Assembly: GCA_016702705.1 (NCBI GenBank) | Contig: JADJDM010000008.1 | Location: 138,787-202,786 of the forward strand | Reading direction: 5' to 3' | Length of the DNA: 64,000 nucleotides | Source of the DNA: Bacteroidota bacterium | GTDB lineage: Bacteria; Bacteroidota; Bacteroidia; B-17B0; Aurantibacillaceae | Shown: in pieces, positions 33,980 to 42,542 of the stretch | Numbering within the stretch: position 1 is the first letter of the stretch | Layout: each line of letters begins with the position of its first letter | The notes under the pieces: model-generated | Told to the model about the DNA's origin: nothing | The model's database searches: none | Seen by the model: the letters and a program-made list of their open reading frames with translations, nothing else | Program-made: the position numbers and the translations under genes

Positions 33980-34552
33980 TTAGAAATTATAATAAGGCTT
34001 AATCATAAAATAAACCACTACACCTGTTATTGCAACATATAACCATAATGGAAAAGTATAACGTGCTAATTTTTTATGTTTCTCTACTTGGTTTGTCCAA
34101 CCAAAATGAAAAGTAATAAGCACCATCGGAAAAACTATTCCTGCCAATAAAATATGTGAACTTAGGATGAAGAAATAAATACTTCTCATAGAACCCGCTG
34201 CGGTTAATTCTTCTGGACTAATTTGTCCATCATGGTTTAAATCTCCGTAACGAGTATCTGGAATAAAATAATGAGCTGTTACATACATTAATAAAAATAA
34301 TGCGGATAAAGTCATTGCAGTTAAATTCAATTTTTTATGCAAAGCGATTTTCTTTTGTTTTACTGCAATAAAAGTCATTATTAAAACCAAACTCACAATT
34401 GCATTTGTACCTGCAATAAACTTAGGTAAGGAAAATATAAACGCTGGAACGCTATCTGGAACAGGTAATACATGGCGATTCAATAAACTCACCAAACCCA
34501 TTACTACAACAGTAAGAATAGCTGCCCAGATGTATGCTTTTTTATTACTCAT
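33980..34552 (-). CDS. DUF420 membrane protein (CtaM/YozB-like)
   Basis: The 190-residue protein has five predicted membrane helices and the DUF420 pattern: histidines at helix ends in RHVLPVPDSVPAFIF, LHKKLNLTAMTLSALFLLMY, VTAHYFIPDTRYG, SSHILLAGIVFPMVLITFHF and EKHKKLARYTFPLWLYVAITG. An insertion, LNHDGQISPEELTAAG, reads like a single EF-hand calcium loop; this is unusual but seen in some family members. DUF420 proteins such as CtaM are needed for maturation of haem-copper oxidases. The start overlaps the stop of the SCO gene by one base, indicating coupled expression. Confidence 0.9.
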   Translation of the reverse strand: MSNKKAYIWAAILTVVVMGLVSLLNRHVLPVPDSVPAFIFSLPKFIAGTNAIVSLVLIMTFIAVKQKKIALHKKLNLTAMTLSALFLLMYVTAHYFIPDTRYGDLNHDGQISPEELTAAGSMRSIYFFILSSHILLAGIVFPMVLITFHFGWTNQVEKHKKLARYTFPLWLYVAITGVVVYFMIKPYYNF

Positions 34553-35181
34553 TATTTTTCAGTCTTTAATAGTTTAATATCTTCAATTAATTTGTTTACC
34601 ATGATGCTATCCGTGCCATCGTAAGTTCCTCTAATTCTTTTTTGCTTATCAATTAACAATAAAAATTCACTGTGTATAAAACCTTCAGCTGTACCATCAT
34701 CTTCAACTGCATTAATTAAATAACTAGTTTTTGCTAAATCATAAATTGCAGGTTTAGGTCCGGTTAGCAAATGCCATTTGTTTTTAACTGCCCCGTATTT
34801 CGCCCCGTATTGCGCAAGTACTTCAACAGTATCGTTTGAAGGATTTATGGTATGAGACAAAAACAATATTTCATTATCCGTGTTATATGCTTGTGCAACT
34901 CTTCCCAATTGAGTATTCATACGCGGACAAATACTTTGACAGGTAGCGAAAAAGAAATTAGCAATGTAAATTTTATCTTTTGTTGTTGAGTCGCTAACTT
35001 TTTCTCCAAACTGATTGGTAAAAGAAAAGGGGGCAATGGTATGATACATGGTATCACCGTTATTTAATTTTTTTGGTCCAATTACTGGGAATAACAAAGT
35101 GTTCTTTTTCTCTTCTGTTTCTTTATTCCCACAAGAAGCAAGAACAAAAATTATTAATAAACTATAAATTACTGATTTCAT
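34552..35181 (-). CDS. SCO-family copper chaperone lipoprotein
   Basis: This 209-residue SCO1/SenC-type thioredoxin-fold protein delivers copper to the CuA site of cytochrome oxidase. It has a lipoprotein signal (SLLIIFVLASCGN), the copper-binding CxxxC in FFATCQSICPRMNTQ near residues 78-86, and the conserved histidine in GFIHSEFLLL near 165, followed by KRIRGTYDGTD. All three copper ligands are present. It lies between DUF420 (one-base overlap) and a cysteine-less SCO-like gene three bases upstream. No oxidase subunit genes are in the window. Confidence 0.93.
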   Translation of the reverse strand: MKSVIYSLLIIFVLASCGNKETEEKKNTLLFPVIGPKKLNNGDTMYHTIAPFSFTNQFGEKVSDSTTKDKIYIANFFFATCQSICPRMNTQLGRVAQAYNTDNEILFLSHTINPSNDTVEVLAQYGAKYGAVKNKWHLLTGPKPAIYDLAKTSYLINAVEDDGTAEGFIHSEFLLLIDKQKRIRGTYDGTDSIMVNKLIEDIKLLKTEK

Positions 35182-35184
35182 ATT

Positions 35185-35904
35185 TTATTTCTTTTCGATT
35201 TTATTTACATCCTGCATGTTTGCATGCTCATCTTTTAATACCAAATGCTTGTATTCTTCAATCATTCTTTTCACTTCCGAAATATATGTTGGATCATAAT
35301 AACCACGTATGTGACGGTCTTTATCAACTAATACAGCAAAATAATTAAATACGTGAATGGGTTTTTGGTTGAAGAATATTTTGCGGATTGAGTCGTATTC
35401 TTCTCTCTCATATACTCTTAGTGCACGATAAAAGAAATTATTCATTGTTATTCCTAGTGAATCTTTTAGATATTCATCATAGTAATTAGAGTTGTTTTTT
35501 AAAGGATAAGTATCCGAAGATTGAGTTTGAATAATATATACATCCAACATATCCAATTTTTCCTTCTTATACTTTTCAAACTCAAGTAAGCCTGCTAATT
35601 TTTCCTGCTGATTTTTATCTACAAACAAAACCAATTTTGCTCCTGATTGTTTTTTTGAAGAATCTTTTTCAAAGTATGCAACTGAGTATGGATTACCAGC
35701 TGAATCAACTTTTGATTCTTGCCAAATTTTCCCAAACTCTAAAGCACTTTCAGGAACAGTATAATAAATCGTGTCTCCTTTTGCATCGATAGTCTTAGGC
35801 CCATAATAAGCCATTTTCTTAAAATTAACTTCAGAATACTCAAAGAAAAAATAAATGAGTGATGGAATTAAAATAATTAGGACGAGGATAACTTTTTTCT
35901 TCAC
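35185..35904 (-). CDS. SCO-like membrane-anchored protein lacking the CxxxC
   Basis: The 239-residue product has an N-terminal anchor (VILVLIILIPSLIYFFF), then YYGPKTIDAKGDTIYYTVP, which parallels IGPKKLNNGDTMYHTIAP in the neighbouring SCO protein, and ends with KDRHIRGYYDPTYISEVKRM, parallel to KRIRGTYDGTDSIMVNKLI. Between these the thioredoxin-like strands remain, but no cysteine is present and the copper-binding CxxxC is gone. It therefore looks like a SCO paralogue that has lost its metal site. It is the first gene of the four-gene operon and is preceded by a -7 element. A structural or regulatory role in oxidase assembly is only a guess. Confidence 0.75.
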   Translation of the reverse strand: MKKKVILVLIILIPSLIYFFFEYSEVNFKKMAYYGPKTIDAKGDTIYYTVPESALEFGKIWQESKVDSAGNPYSVAYFEKDSSKKQSGAKLVLFVDKNQQEKLAGLLEFEKYKKEKLDMLDVYIIQTQSSDTYPLKNNSNYYDEYLKDSLGITMNNFFYRALRVYEREEYDSIRKIFFNQKPIHVFNYFAVLVDKDRHIRGYYDPTYISEVKRMIEEYKHLVLKDEHANMQDVNKIEKK

Positions 35905-35940
35905 GGCAAAATAAATTTATTCGCTTGCAAAATAGCGGCG

Positions 35941-35948
35941 CAAAGATA
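35941..35948 (-). promoter_or_regulatory. -7 element of the SCO/DUF420 operon
   Basis: Reads TATCTTTG on the minus strand (exact TAnnTTTG), 36 bases upstream of the first gene. No clear -33 match. Confidence 0.45.
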
Positions 35949-35991
35949 CAGATTTAAGTAGTAATTAGATTCAGAAAAAAGGAAACTATTA

Positions 35992-37398
35992 TCAGTATCC
36001 TAATATTTTCAACATGCTTTTATAACTCTGCTCCTTTGCAAAAAGCTTCATGCTAATTTCATCGGTTTCTTCGTCTCTATCAACTAACACGTGCTTAGGC
36101 GCAGGTATTAAACAATGTTGCGTTCCACCATAACCACTTAATGCTTCTTGATATGCACCTGTGTGGAAGAAACCGACATATAGAGGTTGTTTTTCATTAG
36201 GATCTAATTTTGGCAAAAACACTTGATTAGTATGTGCTTCTGATGCATAATAATCCATACTATCACAGGTTAATCCACCTAAGTTTACAGGTTGATACGG
36301 TTTATCCCAGTGATTAATTGCTAATAGGATAAAACGCTGGTTAATCCCCCAAGTATCGGGCAAACTGGTAATAAAAGAACTATCAATCATGTACCAAGTT
36401 TCTCTATCATTTTGTTGCTTGCTATCTATAACCGAGTACAATGCTGCCCCGCTTTCTCCTACTGTGTATGAGCCAAATTCGGTAAAAATATGCGGTTCCA
36501 TAATATCACGCTCATCGCAAAAGCTTTTTATTTGCTCCACAATTTCCTCAATCATGTATTCATAATCATACTCAAAACCTAAAGAAGTGCGAATTGGCAT
36601 TCCACCACCAATATTTAATGAATCAAGTGTTGGACAAATTTTCTTCAACTCGTAATAAATATTCATACATTTTATTAATTCTGTCCAATAATAAATTGTA
36701 TCCTTTATTCCAGTATTTATGAAAAAATGAAGCAGTTTTAGCTCAAATTTGGGGTTATTTTGTATTTTTTCCTTATAATAGTCGAAAATCTCGTTGCTTC
36801 TAATTCCTAATCTTGAGCTATAAAATGCAAAACTTGGTTCCTCTTCGGTAGAAATTCTAATACCCAATTGCGTTTTTGGAGCCTTTACATTTTTGTTATA
36901 ATATTCAATTTCATCCTTATGGTCTAAAACCGGAATTACATTAAAACCATCGTTAATAAGCTCAGTGATATTCTGCTTGTAAGCTGTAGTTTTGTATCCA
37001 TTACAAATGATGTAAGTCTCTTTGTTGATCTTTCCTTTCTTATATTGCTCCTTCATTATCTGTATGTCGTATGCAGATGAAGTCTCAATATGTACATCAT
37101 TATCCAACACTTCGTCCAACACGAAAGAGAAATGAGAGCTCTTAGTACAGTAACAATAAACGTACTTACTTCTATAATCAACCTTCGCCATCGCCACATG
37201 AAATAATCGTTTCGCCTTCTGTATTTGCGAACCAATTTTTGGCAAATAGGAGATTTTAGTTGGTGTTTGATACTGCTTAACAACATCCATTAATCGTATT
37301 CCATTGAAATACAACTCATTATCGATTACCTCAAATGGTTCTTGTGGAAAATTGAAGGTTTGCTCAATTAAATTTTGGTAGGTGTTTTGCTTAATCAT
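35992..37398 (-). CDS. speA: Biosynthetic arginine decarboxylase (fold III, PLP)
   Basis: The 468-residue PLP enzyme is of the alanine-racemase-fold decarboxylase family and most likely converts arginine to agmatine for polyamine synthesis. Landmarks are the PLP lysine in YCYCTKSSHFSFVLDE near residue 86, the phosphate-binding SLNIGGGMPIRTSLG near 262, and the CxSxD-like active-site motif GGLTCDSMDYY near 380, followed by GAYQEALSGYGG. It is shorter than E. coli SpeA (about 660) but has the usual length for the Bacteroidota type. It is divergent from the arginase gene. Substrate is assigned from family resemblance. Confidence 0.87.
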   Translation of the reverse strand: MIKQNTYQNLIEQTFNFPQEPFEVIDNELYFNGIRLMDVVKQYQTPTKISYLPKIGSQIQKAKRLFHVAMAKVDYRSKYVYCYCTKSSHFSFVLDEVLDNDVHIETSSAYDIQIMKEQYKKGKINKETYIICNGYKTTAYKQNITELINDGFNVIPVLDHKDEIEYYNKNVKAPKTQLGIRISTEEEPSFAFYSSRLGIRSNEIFDYYKEKIQNNPKFELKLLHFFINTGIKDTIYYWTELIKCMNIYYELKKICPTLDSLNIGGGMPIRTSLGFEYDYEYMIEEIVEQIKSFCDERDIMEPHIFTEFGSYTVGESGAALYSVIDSKQQNDRETWYMIDSSFITSLPDTWGINQRFILLAINHWDKPYQPVNLGGLTCDSMDYYASEAHTNQVFLPKLDPNEKQPLYVGFFHTGAYQEALSGYGGTQHCLIPAPKHVLVDRDEETDEISMKLFAKEQSYKSMLKILGY

Positions 37399-37434
37399 AT
37401 CAAATCTAAGTTACTTACTTGTACAAGTGAATAG

Positions 37435-37442
37435 CAAATGTA
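37435..37442 (-). promoter_or_regulatory. -7 element upstream of speA
   Basis: Reads TACATTTG on the minus strand, 36 bases upstream of the ATG. No clear -33 element. Confidence 0.4.
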
Positions 37443-37613
37443 AGTGATTTAGATTGGATTATTTTGTTCTTTTCGACTAATTTAAGGTTAAATAATTGTA
37501 TAGTTTAAGTTGAACTAAACGTTTTGGGTAAGAAACACAAAGTAGAAGTGCGAGCTTTAGTCAATAAAATAGGGCATTTCGGAGGTTTTCAATGCTTTTT
37601 AGCTGATTTTTGG

Positions 37614-37621
37614 TATCTTTG
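37614..37621 (+). promoter_or_regulatory. -7 element upstream of the arginase gene
   Basis: TATCTTTG, exact TAnnTTTG, 20 bases before the ATG at 37642. The rest of the 243-base divergent intergenic region holds no gene that I can see. Confidence 0.45.
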
Positions 37622-37641
37622 CCTCTCAAAAATTAGATATT

Positions 37642-38598
37642 ATGATTAAGCCAATCAAGTTAATTGAAGTAAAATCAGAAATTGGAGCAGGAACACGCGG
37701 GGCAAGTATGGGAGTGGATGCAATTAAAATTGCTGCATTGGATTTTGGTAGCCCCTTCTTCAAAAAATTTAAAAGTGTAGAAATACCAACCGAAAATAAT
37801 TTATTGCTTGAGCCAGTTGTTCACGATTATGCTAAACGTATTAAAGGTGTGTTTGCTTTAAACGAACGTTTAGCTGCCGAATTACAAAAAACATTAATAA
37901 AAGAAAATTCAATTCCAATTGTTTTAGCAGGAGATCACAGTTCGGCTTTAGGAACCATTGCAGGTTTAAAAATGGCTTATCCAACTAAACGCTTAGGTGT
38001 AATTTGGATTGATGCACATGCTGATATTCATTCGCCTTACACTACTCCATCAGGTAACATGCACGGAATGCCAATTGCATGCAGCTTAGCTGAAGACAAC
38101 AAAGACAAGCAAATAAATAAATTAGATGACGAGACATCTGAATACTGGGAAAAATTAAAAAATCTTGGTGGCATTACTCCAAAAATAAATTACAACGACT
38201 TAGTATATATTGCGCTTCGTGATTTTGAAGCACCAGAAGATTATTTAATTAAGAAAAATAAAGTGCGCGTTTTTAACTTGCAAGAAATTAGAAAAAAAGC
38301 AGTTGAACGTGTCGCAATCGAATCATTAAACTACTTAGATGCTTGCGATATGATTTATGTGAGTTTTGATGTAGACAGTATGGACTCTCGTATCTCTTCG
38401 GGTACAGGAACTCCAGTACCAAACGGTATTACTGAAAAAGAAGCGGGCAATTTAATTTATTACATCATGAGAAGCAAAAAAATTGTTTGTTTTGAAATGG
38501 TAGAAATTAATCCAACCTTAGATAAAGAAAATTTAATGGCTGAAAATGCTTTTGAAATTTTACAAAAAGCAACTAACCAGTTGAGCCACGATTTTTAA
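37642..38598 (+). CDS. rocF: Arginase (ureohydrolase family)
   Basis: The 318-residue binuclear manganese enzyme most likely hydrolyses arginine to ornithine and urea. Metal ligands sit in the standard motifs: VLAGDHSSALGTIAGL near residue 96, WIDAHADIHSPYTTPSGNMH near 127-146, and SFDVDSMDSR near 240, with FEMVEINPTLD near the end. The TTPSGNMHGMP stretch is characteristic of arginase rather than agmatinase. Sitting opposite speA, it competes for the same substrate, and the two could set the split between agmatine- and ornithine-derived polyamines. Agmatinase activity cannot be fully excluded. Confidence 0.87.
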   Translation: MIKPIKLIEVKSEIGAGTRGASMGVDAIKIAALDFGSPFFKKFKSVEIPTENNLLLEPVVHDYAKRIKGVFALNERLAAELQKTLIKENSIPIVLAGDHSSALGTIAGLKMAYPTKRLGVIWIDAHADIHSPYTTPSGNMHGMPIACSLAEDNKDKQINKLDDETSEYWEKLKNLGGITPKINYNDLVYIALRDFEAPEDYLIKKNKVRVFNLQEIRKKAVERVAIESLNYLDACDMIYVSFDVDSMDSRISSGTGTPVPNGITEKEAGNLIYYIMRSKKIVCFEMVEINPTLDKENLMAENAFEILQKATNQLSHDF

Positions 38599-38614
38599 TT
38601 AATAAAGATTTATT

Positions 38615-39695
38615 TTGAAGACTTGTTTTGTTGTTGTATTTTTAGGATACAATGATAAAACAAGTTTTTTGGTTTTGATGATGTTGTGCTGCCAATTTTT
38701 GAATGCGCAGAGTATAGTTTCTGGTTTTGTTAGAAACGCATCGGATAAAACTGCAATTCCTAAATGCGCCGTAATTTTGAAAGGAAACGATGGCAGTTTA
38801 GTGCAAACAAAAACAGATAGTTTAGGAACTTACCATTTAAAACTCAAAGCAAATACTGAGTATGACGTTTACACCTCAACAGACAAATATACAACTACAC
38901 CAACTGCCAAATTAGGATTCCTAGCCTCGGATGATCATTATATACTTCAAACAAACGATACTAACAAAGTTTTTACAAAAGATTTTGAACTAACAAAAGT
39001 TTGGGGTTGCGGGCCTGTTTCAGAACCAATAGTATTCCAAAAGAACTCGACAACATTTTTACCACAATATGGGACCCGTGATGATTATACTGATTCAAGT
39101 TATTATGAACCCGAAAATATCATTAAACGCCTTTATACTATCCTTAAAACTAACCCTACAATTGTAATTGAATTATCTGGGCATTGCAGCACAATGAAAA
39201 AAGAGAAACTTCTTCGCAAAGAGCAGAGAAAGTAAAAATGAGCTAGTAAACTGGTAAAAAGTTTTTCTTTGATAGTTGTGGCGATTCTTTAGCGAAAAAT
39301 CAAAGAAGAACTTGTTAAACGAGGCATAAATGAAAAACGCTTAATATGTAAAGGTTATGGTGATAGCAAATTAAAAGTTACTGAAACTGAAATTAAAATC
39401 AAAAAGGATGAAAACGTCTTTGAATGTTTAAATATGTTAATGTTGTCTGTTCTGAGAGCTCAACGGAGAGGAAGAAAGTGGGGCGACGAAACTAAAATCC
39501 CAGGCGGTCATTAAAAAAGTCAAGACAAAAGAGGAAAAGGAATCTCTTAATGCGCTAAACAGAAGATGTGTTTTCAAAATCCTAAGCTGGGATTTCGATG
39601 ATGGCACTCCTAAAAAAACAGAAACACCAACTTACAAACCACCTATTCAAAAAGAAGGTGAACAAGAAAATTTACTTCCAATAAACCCTAAATAA
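38615..39695 (+). pseudogene. OmpA-domain outer-membrane protein, multiply frameshifted
   Basis: The gene encodes a secreted protein with a carboxypeptidase-regulatory-like domain (VSGFVRNASDKTAIPKCAVI, KTDSLGTYHLKLKA) and an OmpA-type peptidoglycan-binding domain. The latter begins near 39130 (RLYTILKTNPTIVIELSGHC) and is scattered over frames: SSQRAEKVK near 39210, EELVKRGINEKRLICKGYGD near 39310-39370, and LNRRCVFKILSWDFDDG near 39555-39605, ending at 39695. At least three shifts and a scrambled segment (39235-39300) are needed. The leader is better read from ATG 38651 with one extra T (MIKQVFWFLMMLCCQFLNAQ) than from TTG 38615. Real decay or accumulated sequence error are both possible. 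Confidence 0.7.
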
Positions 39696-39725
39696 TTTTT
39701 ATATTTAAATCTTAATACAAAACCC

Positions 39726-40142
39726 ATGTTTGACAATTTATTAAAACTAGTAACAGAAAATGCTTCGGATGCAATCATCAATAACAATGCAATTCCCAAC
39801 GAAAAAAACAACGAAGCAATTAATCTAACAAGTAATTCAATATTCGACACGCTTAAATCTCAAGCAAGTGGTGGTAATATGAATGATATTTTAAGCATGT
39901 TTAATTCGGGCTCATCCAGCAGCGTCAATAATGCAATTAGTTCAAATGTTGTTCAATCATTAAGCTCCAAACTTAATATCGAACCTCAGCAAGCGCAATC
40001 TGTTGCTAACACACTTATTCCGCAAGTAATGAACCAATTGGTTAAAAAAACCAACGACCCTAGCGACAGTTCGTTCGATTTAAAAGACATTATGGGTTCT
40101 TTAGGCGGAAACATGGGCGGATTGGATAGTTTATTTAAGTAA
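39726..40142 (+). CDS. DUF937-like small protein
   Basis: The 138-residue cytoplasmic protein opens with a helix (FDNLLKLVTENASDAI), has a glycine-, serine- and asparagine-rich middle (SGGNMNDILSMFNSGSSSSV), then SSKLNIEPQQAQSVANTLIP and a C-terminal LKDIMGSLGGNMGGLDSLFK. The alternation of short helices with GG-rich turns ending in GLLxxLF-like segments resembles the DUF937/YidB group. I am not certain of the family. No signal peptide. It follows the broken OmpA-like gene by 30 bases, and may share its transcript. Confidence 0.65.
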   Translation: MFDNLLKLVTENASDAIINNNAIPNEKNNEAINLTSNSIFDTLKSQASGGNMNDILSMFNSGSSSSVNNAISSNVVQSLSSKLNIEPQQAQSVANTLIPQVMNQLVKKTNDPSDSSFDLKDIMGSLGGNMGGLDSLFK

Positions 40143-40172
40143 AAACCTGTTTTTTTTCTCTTAACAAATCGT

Positions 40173-40180
40173 TACTTTTG
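40173..40180 (+). promoter_or_regulatory. -7 element just before a GTG start
   Basis: TACTTTTG ends only eight bases before the GTG start codon at 40189, so the transcript leader would be very short or absent. The -33 side is a T run without TTG. Confidence 0.45.
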
Positions 40181-40188
40181 CGCCTCGC

Positions 40189-40857
40189 GTGGAAGAAACG
40201 GCAATAGATATACTTGGAATTCACCTTCAAGAACCAGTAACGGTTTTAACTAATATTTTAATTGTACTTACTTGTGCTATTTTATATTTTAAATTAAACC
40301 TTCCAACAAGTAAACCTGAATTAAAAAAACATTGGAGATCATTCTTTGTTTTTTTCGGAACCTCAGCATTAATAGGTGCATTTGCACATGGCTTTAAATC
40401 CTACTTTGCCGAAGAAACGTTTTATTACATTTGGATGCTGATGAATTTATCTGGTATTCCAATCACTTATTTTCTTCATTGCGCCAATATTGAACTAAGC
40501 GATTTTACAGATAAAACAAAGCAAATTCTTCACTATATTTTTATTGCTGTAATACTTGTTTTTACCATCATTACTATTATCACTAATAATTTTGCTTCTG
40601 TAAAAATTAATGGAGGCATTGCCATTTTATTTACCATAATTGCTCATGTAATAACTTGGCGTAAAAAAATGGAAGGCAGCGGCTGGATTGCTTTCGGTTT
40701 TATTTTCTCTATTTCAACCATGATCATACACACCGCAAAACTATCCTTAGGTGTTTGGTTTAATTTTAAAGATATAAGTCATGTATTCATGAACATTGCA
40801 CTATTCATGATTTATGCCGGTGTACTGAGGAAATTAAGAGCTTTTCCTGTAAAGTAA
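40189..40857 (+). CDS. Seven-helix membrane protein (DUF6962-like)
   Basis: The 222-residue protein has about seven membrane helices and little else: TVLTNILIVLTCAILYFKL, SFFVFFGTSALIGAFAHGF, an IWMLMNLSGIPITYFLHC segment, then three more helices and the final HVFMNIALFMIYAGVLRKL. Histidines in AHGF, HCAN, IIHTAK and ISHVF recur at helix ends, a pattern I associate with DUF6962-type proteins. Function unknown. It starts with GTG and almost no leader. Its 3' end overlaps the paaG-like gene by 46 bases as given, but that overlap may come from a missing G in the other gene. Confidence 0.75.
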   Translation: MEETAIDILGIHLQEPVTVLTNILIVLTCAILYFKLNLPTSKPELKKHWRSFFVFFGTSALIGAFAHGFKSYFAEETFYYIWMLMNLSGIPITYFLHCANIELSDFTDKTKQILHYIFIAVILVFTIITIITNNFASVKINGGIAILFTIIAHVITWRKKMEGSGWIAFGFIFSISTMIIHTAKLSLGVWFNFKDISHVFMNIALFMIYAGVLRKLRAFPVK

Positions 40858-41633
40858 CTACTCCCTTTAAACTCAGGCTTACGCTTTTCTAAAAAAGCAT
40901 TTACACCTTCTTTGTAATCGTATGTGCTTGCAGCTTCTACTTGAACTTGTCCTTCACGCTCAATTTGTTTTTCGAAGGTATTGAACATAGACTCGTTTAA
41001 TAAACGTTTTGTGAATCCAATTCCTTTTGTTGGTAAGTTAGAAAGTATAGTGGCAGTTTCTAAAGCGCTTGTTTGCAAATCTGCATCAGCAACAACTTTA
41101 TACAACATTCCCATTTGCAATGCATCTTTTGCACTTACTTTATCTCCTAACATCATTAATGCAGAAGCACGTTGAAAACCAATTAAGCGGGGCAGGAAAA
41201 ATGTTCCGCCGCTATCAGGTATTAAACCAATTTTACTAAATGCTTGTATAAACGAAATCGATTCGCCCGCAATAATAACATCGCAACACAATGCAATGTT
41301 TGCACCTGCACCCGCTGCAACACCATTTACAGCACACACAACAGGTTTTTCAATAGCACGTATTTTTTGCACAATTGGATTATAATGTTCTTCAACAATA
41401 CGTTTTATTCCTGGTCCGTTTGGGTCAATTGCTTCTGCTAAATCTTGCCCCGCACAAAAAGCTTTACCTTCTCCAGTTAATAAAACAGCGCGAATGTTTT
41501 TATCAGAATTTGCCTTATCCAATGCCGCATGTAATTGCAAAGCCATTTCACGATTAAAGCTATTAAATTTATCAGGGCGGTTAAGCGTAATTTTTAAAAC
41601 TTGACCAATTGTTTCAGAGGTAATAAATGACAT
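40812..41633 (-). CDS. paaG: Enoyl-CoA hydratase/isomerase, PaaG type
   Basis: This 273-residue crotonase-fold protein closely follows the PaaG pattern (ring-1,2-epoxyphenylacetyl-CoA isomerase). Features are KITLNRPDKFNSFNREMA, the oxyanion-hole AFCAGQDLAEA near residue 60, VNGVAAGAGANIALCCDVII near 103-122, and FIQAFSKIGLIPDSGGTFFL near 128-147. The C-terminus is about fourteen residues longer than usual after EFKG and runs into the convergent gene. If the ggg at 40863-40865 were gggg, the protein would end FKGE at 40858, one base beyond the opposing stop; a missing G is likely. No other paa genes are nearby, so it may act as a general crotonase. Confidence 0.85.
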   Translation of the reverse strand: MSFITSETIGQVLKITLNRPDKFNSFNREMALQLHAALDKANSDKNIRAVLLTGEGKAFCAGQDLAEAIDPNGPGIKRIVEEHYNPIVQKIRAIEKPVVCAVNGVAAGAGANIALCCDVIIAGESISFIQAFSKIGLIPDSGGTFFLPRLIGFQRASALMMLGDKVSAKDALQMGMLYKVVADADLQTSALETATILSNLPTKGIGFTKRLLNESMFNTFEKQIEREGQVQVEAASTYDYKEGVNAFLEKRKPEFKGSSYFTGKALNFLSTPA

Positions 41634-41667
41634 AATTTAAATTTTACGTCAATATTACTAAAAATAA

Positions 41668-42539
41668 TTATTCTACAACATGTTTCATCTCAGCTTGTAA
41701 AACTTCATGATAGGTAGCGCTTGTATTATCTGCATTGTAAACAAAAGCTATGATATGGCAGTTTTTAGCTACAAAATTATTAGCCAACTGAAAATTAGAA
41801 TATGTTTTTACCACACTCGCTCCATTGGCAACAGTTCCATTCCAAATTTACTCGCCATAAGCAGAGTTTAAAGAACCACGAAGTACATGCATAAAATTAT
41901 AATTTGGAATATCCTGCTGACCAATTGGCAATGAATAATCCTTTTGTTTTGAAATTATGCTATCCTCAGCAATTAATACCGAAAGTTTATAATTACCTGT
42001 TAATGGCTTTAACGCTTTAACAGTAATGGCTGAAGTAACTTTTTTGTACCCGAGTTGTATGTATTAGCAATCTCAATCTTAAAATCCGCTTCTTGACTAA
42101 CCATTGGACTTAATACCGTTTCCCAAGCTGTCCAAGCTCTAATAAAATCGGATGTTCCAAAGCCTAACCTATTAACTAAACCATTAGGATTAGAAGTGGC
42201 AGAGATTCCAAAATCCGTATCAAAAATTGTTCCTTCAGGTGTTCGAAAATCCGTCGTATAACCTCCACCCAAATTAGCAAAAAAACCAGCATGAACTGCT
42301 AGTGGAACAATTTTTCCATGGTAAATTGAATCTATTCGTTTTAATTCCTTTGCTGCAGCGGGGCAATTACCACATTTATGCCCAGTGTAATCTTCTACTA
42401 ACACTTTACGATAAATTTTTGTAGTATCTGTATTTCCGACTCCATTATTAGCACTTGGATCAATTACATTGCTTACATAGTCACATGAAAAAATGACAAG
42501 AGCAAATAACACTAAACTAAAAATAAATTTCTTTTTCAT
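41668..42539 (-). CDS. Omp28-family lipoprotein with CxxC (frameshift and in-frame stop)
   Basis: The Omp28-like protein starts MKKKFIFSLVLFALVIFSCD, a lipoprotein signal with lipobox cysteine near residue 19, then a thioredoxin-like core with VEDYTGHKCGNCPAAAKEL (CGNC). The frame stops at 42009. One frame over, with one more A in the run near 42027, it continues KKVTSAITVKALKPLTGNY to the end at 41668. Within that part an in-frame TAA at 41848-41850 separates LNSAYGE from IWNGTVANGAS. Corrected length is about 290 residues. It follows the DUF6029 gene by three bases and belongs to the Omp28/TlpA cluster. Confidence 0.8.
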
Positions 42540-42542
42540 GGC

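Noticed and set aside
37443..37613. Hidden small gene or RNA in the speA-arginase gap
   Set aside because: No open frame with a start and ribosome binding site, and no strong fold that I could see beyond the two -7 elements.
39647..39850. Minus-strand open frame over the OmpA tail and the DUF937-like gene
   Set aside because: It runs antisense to a well-formed plus-strand gene and has no supporting motif.
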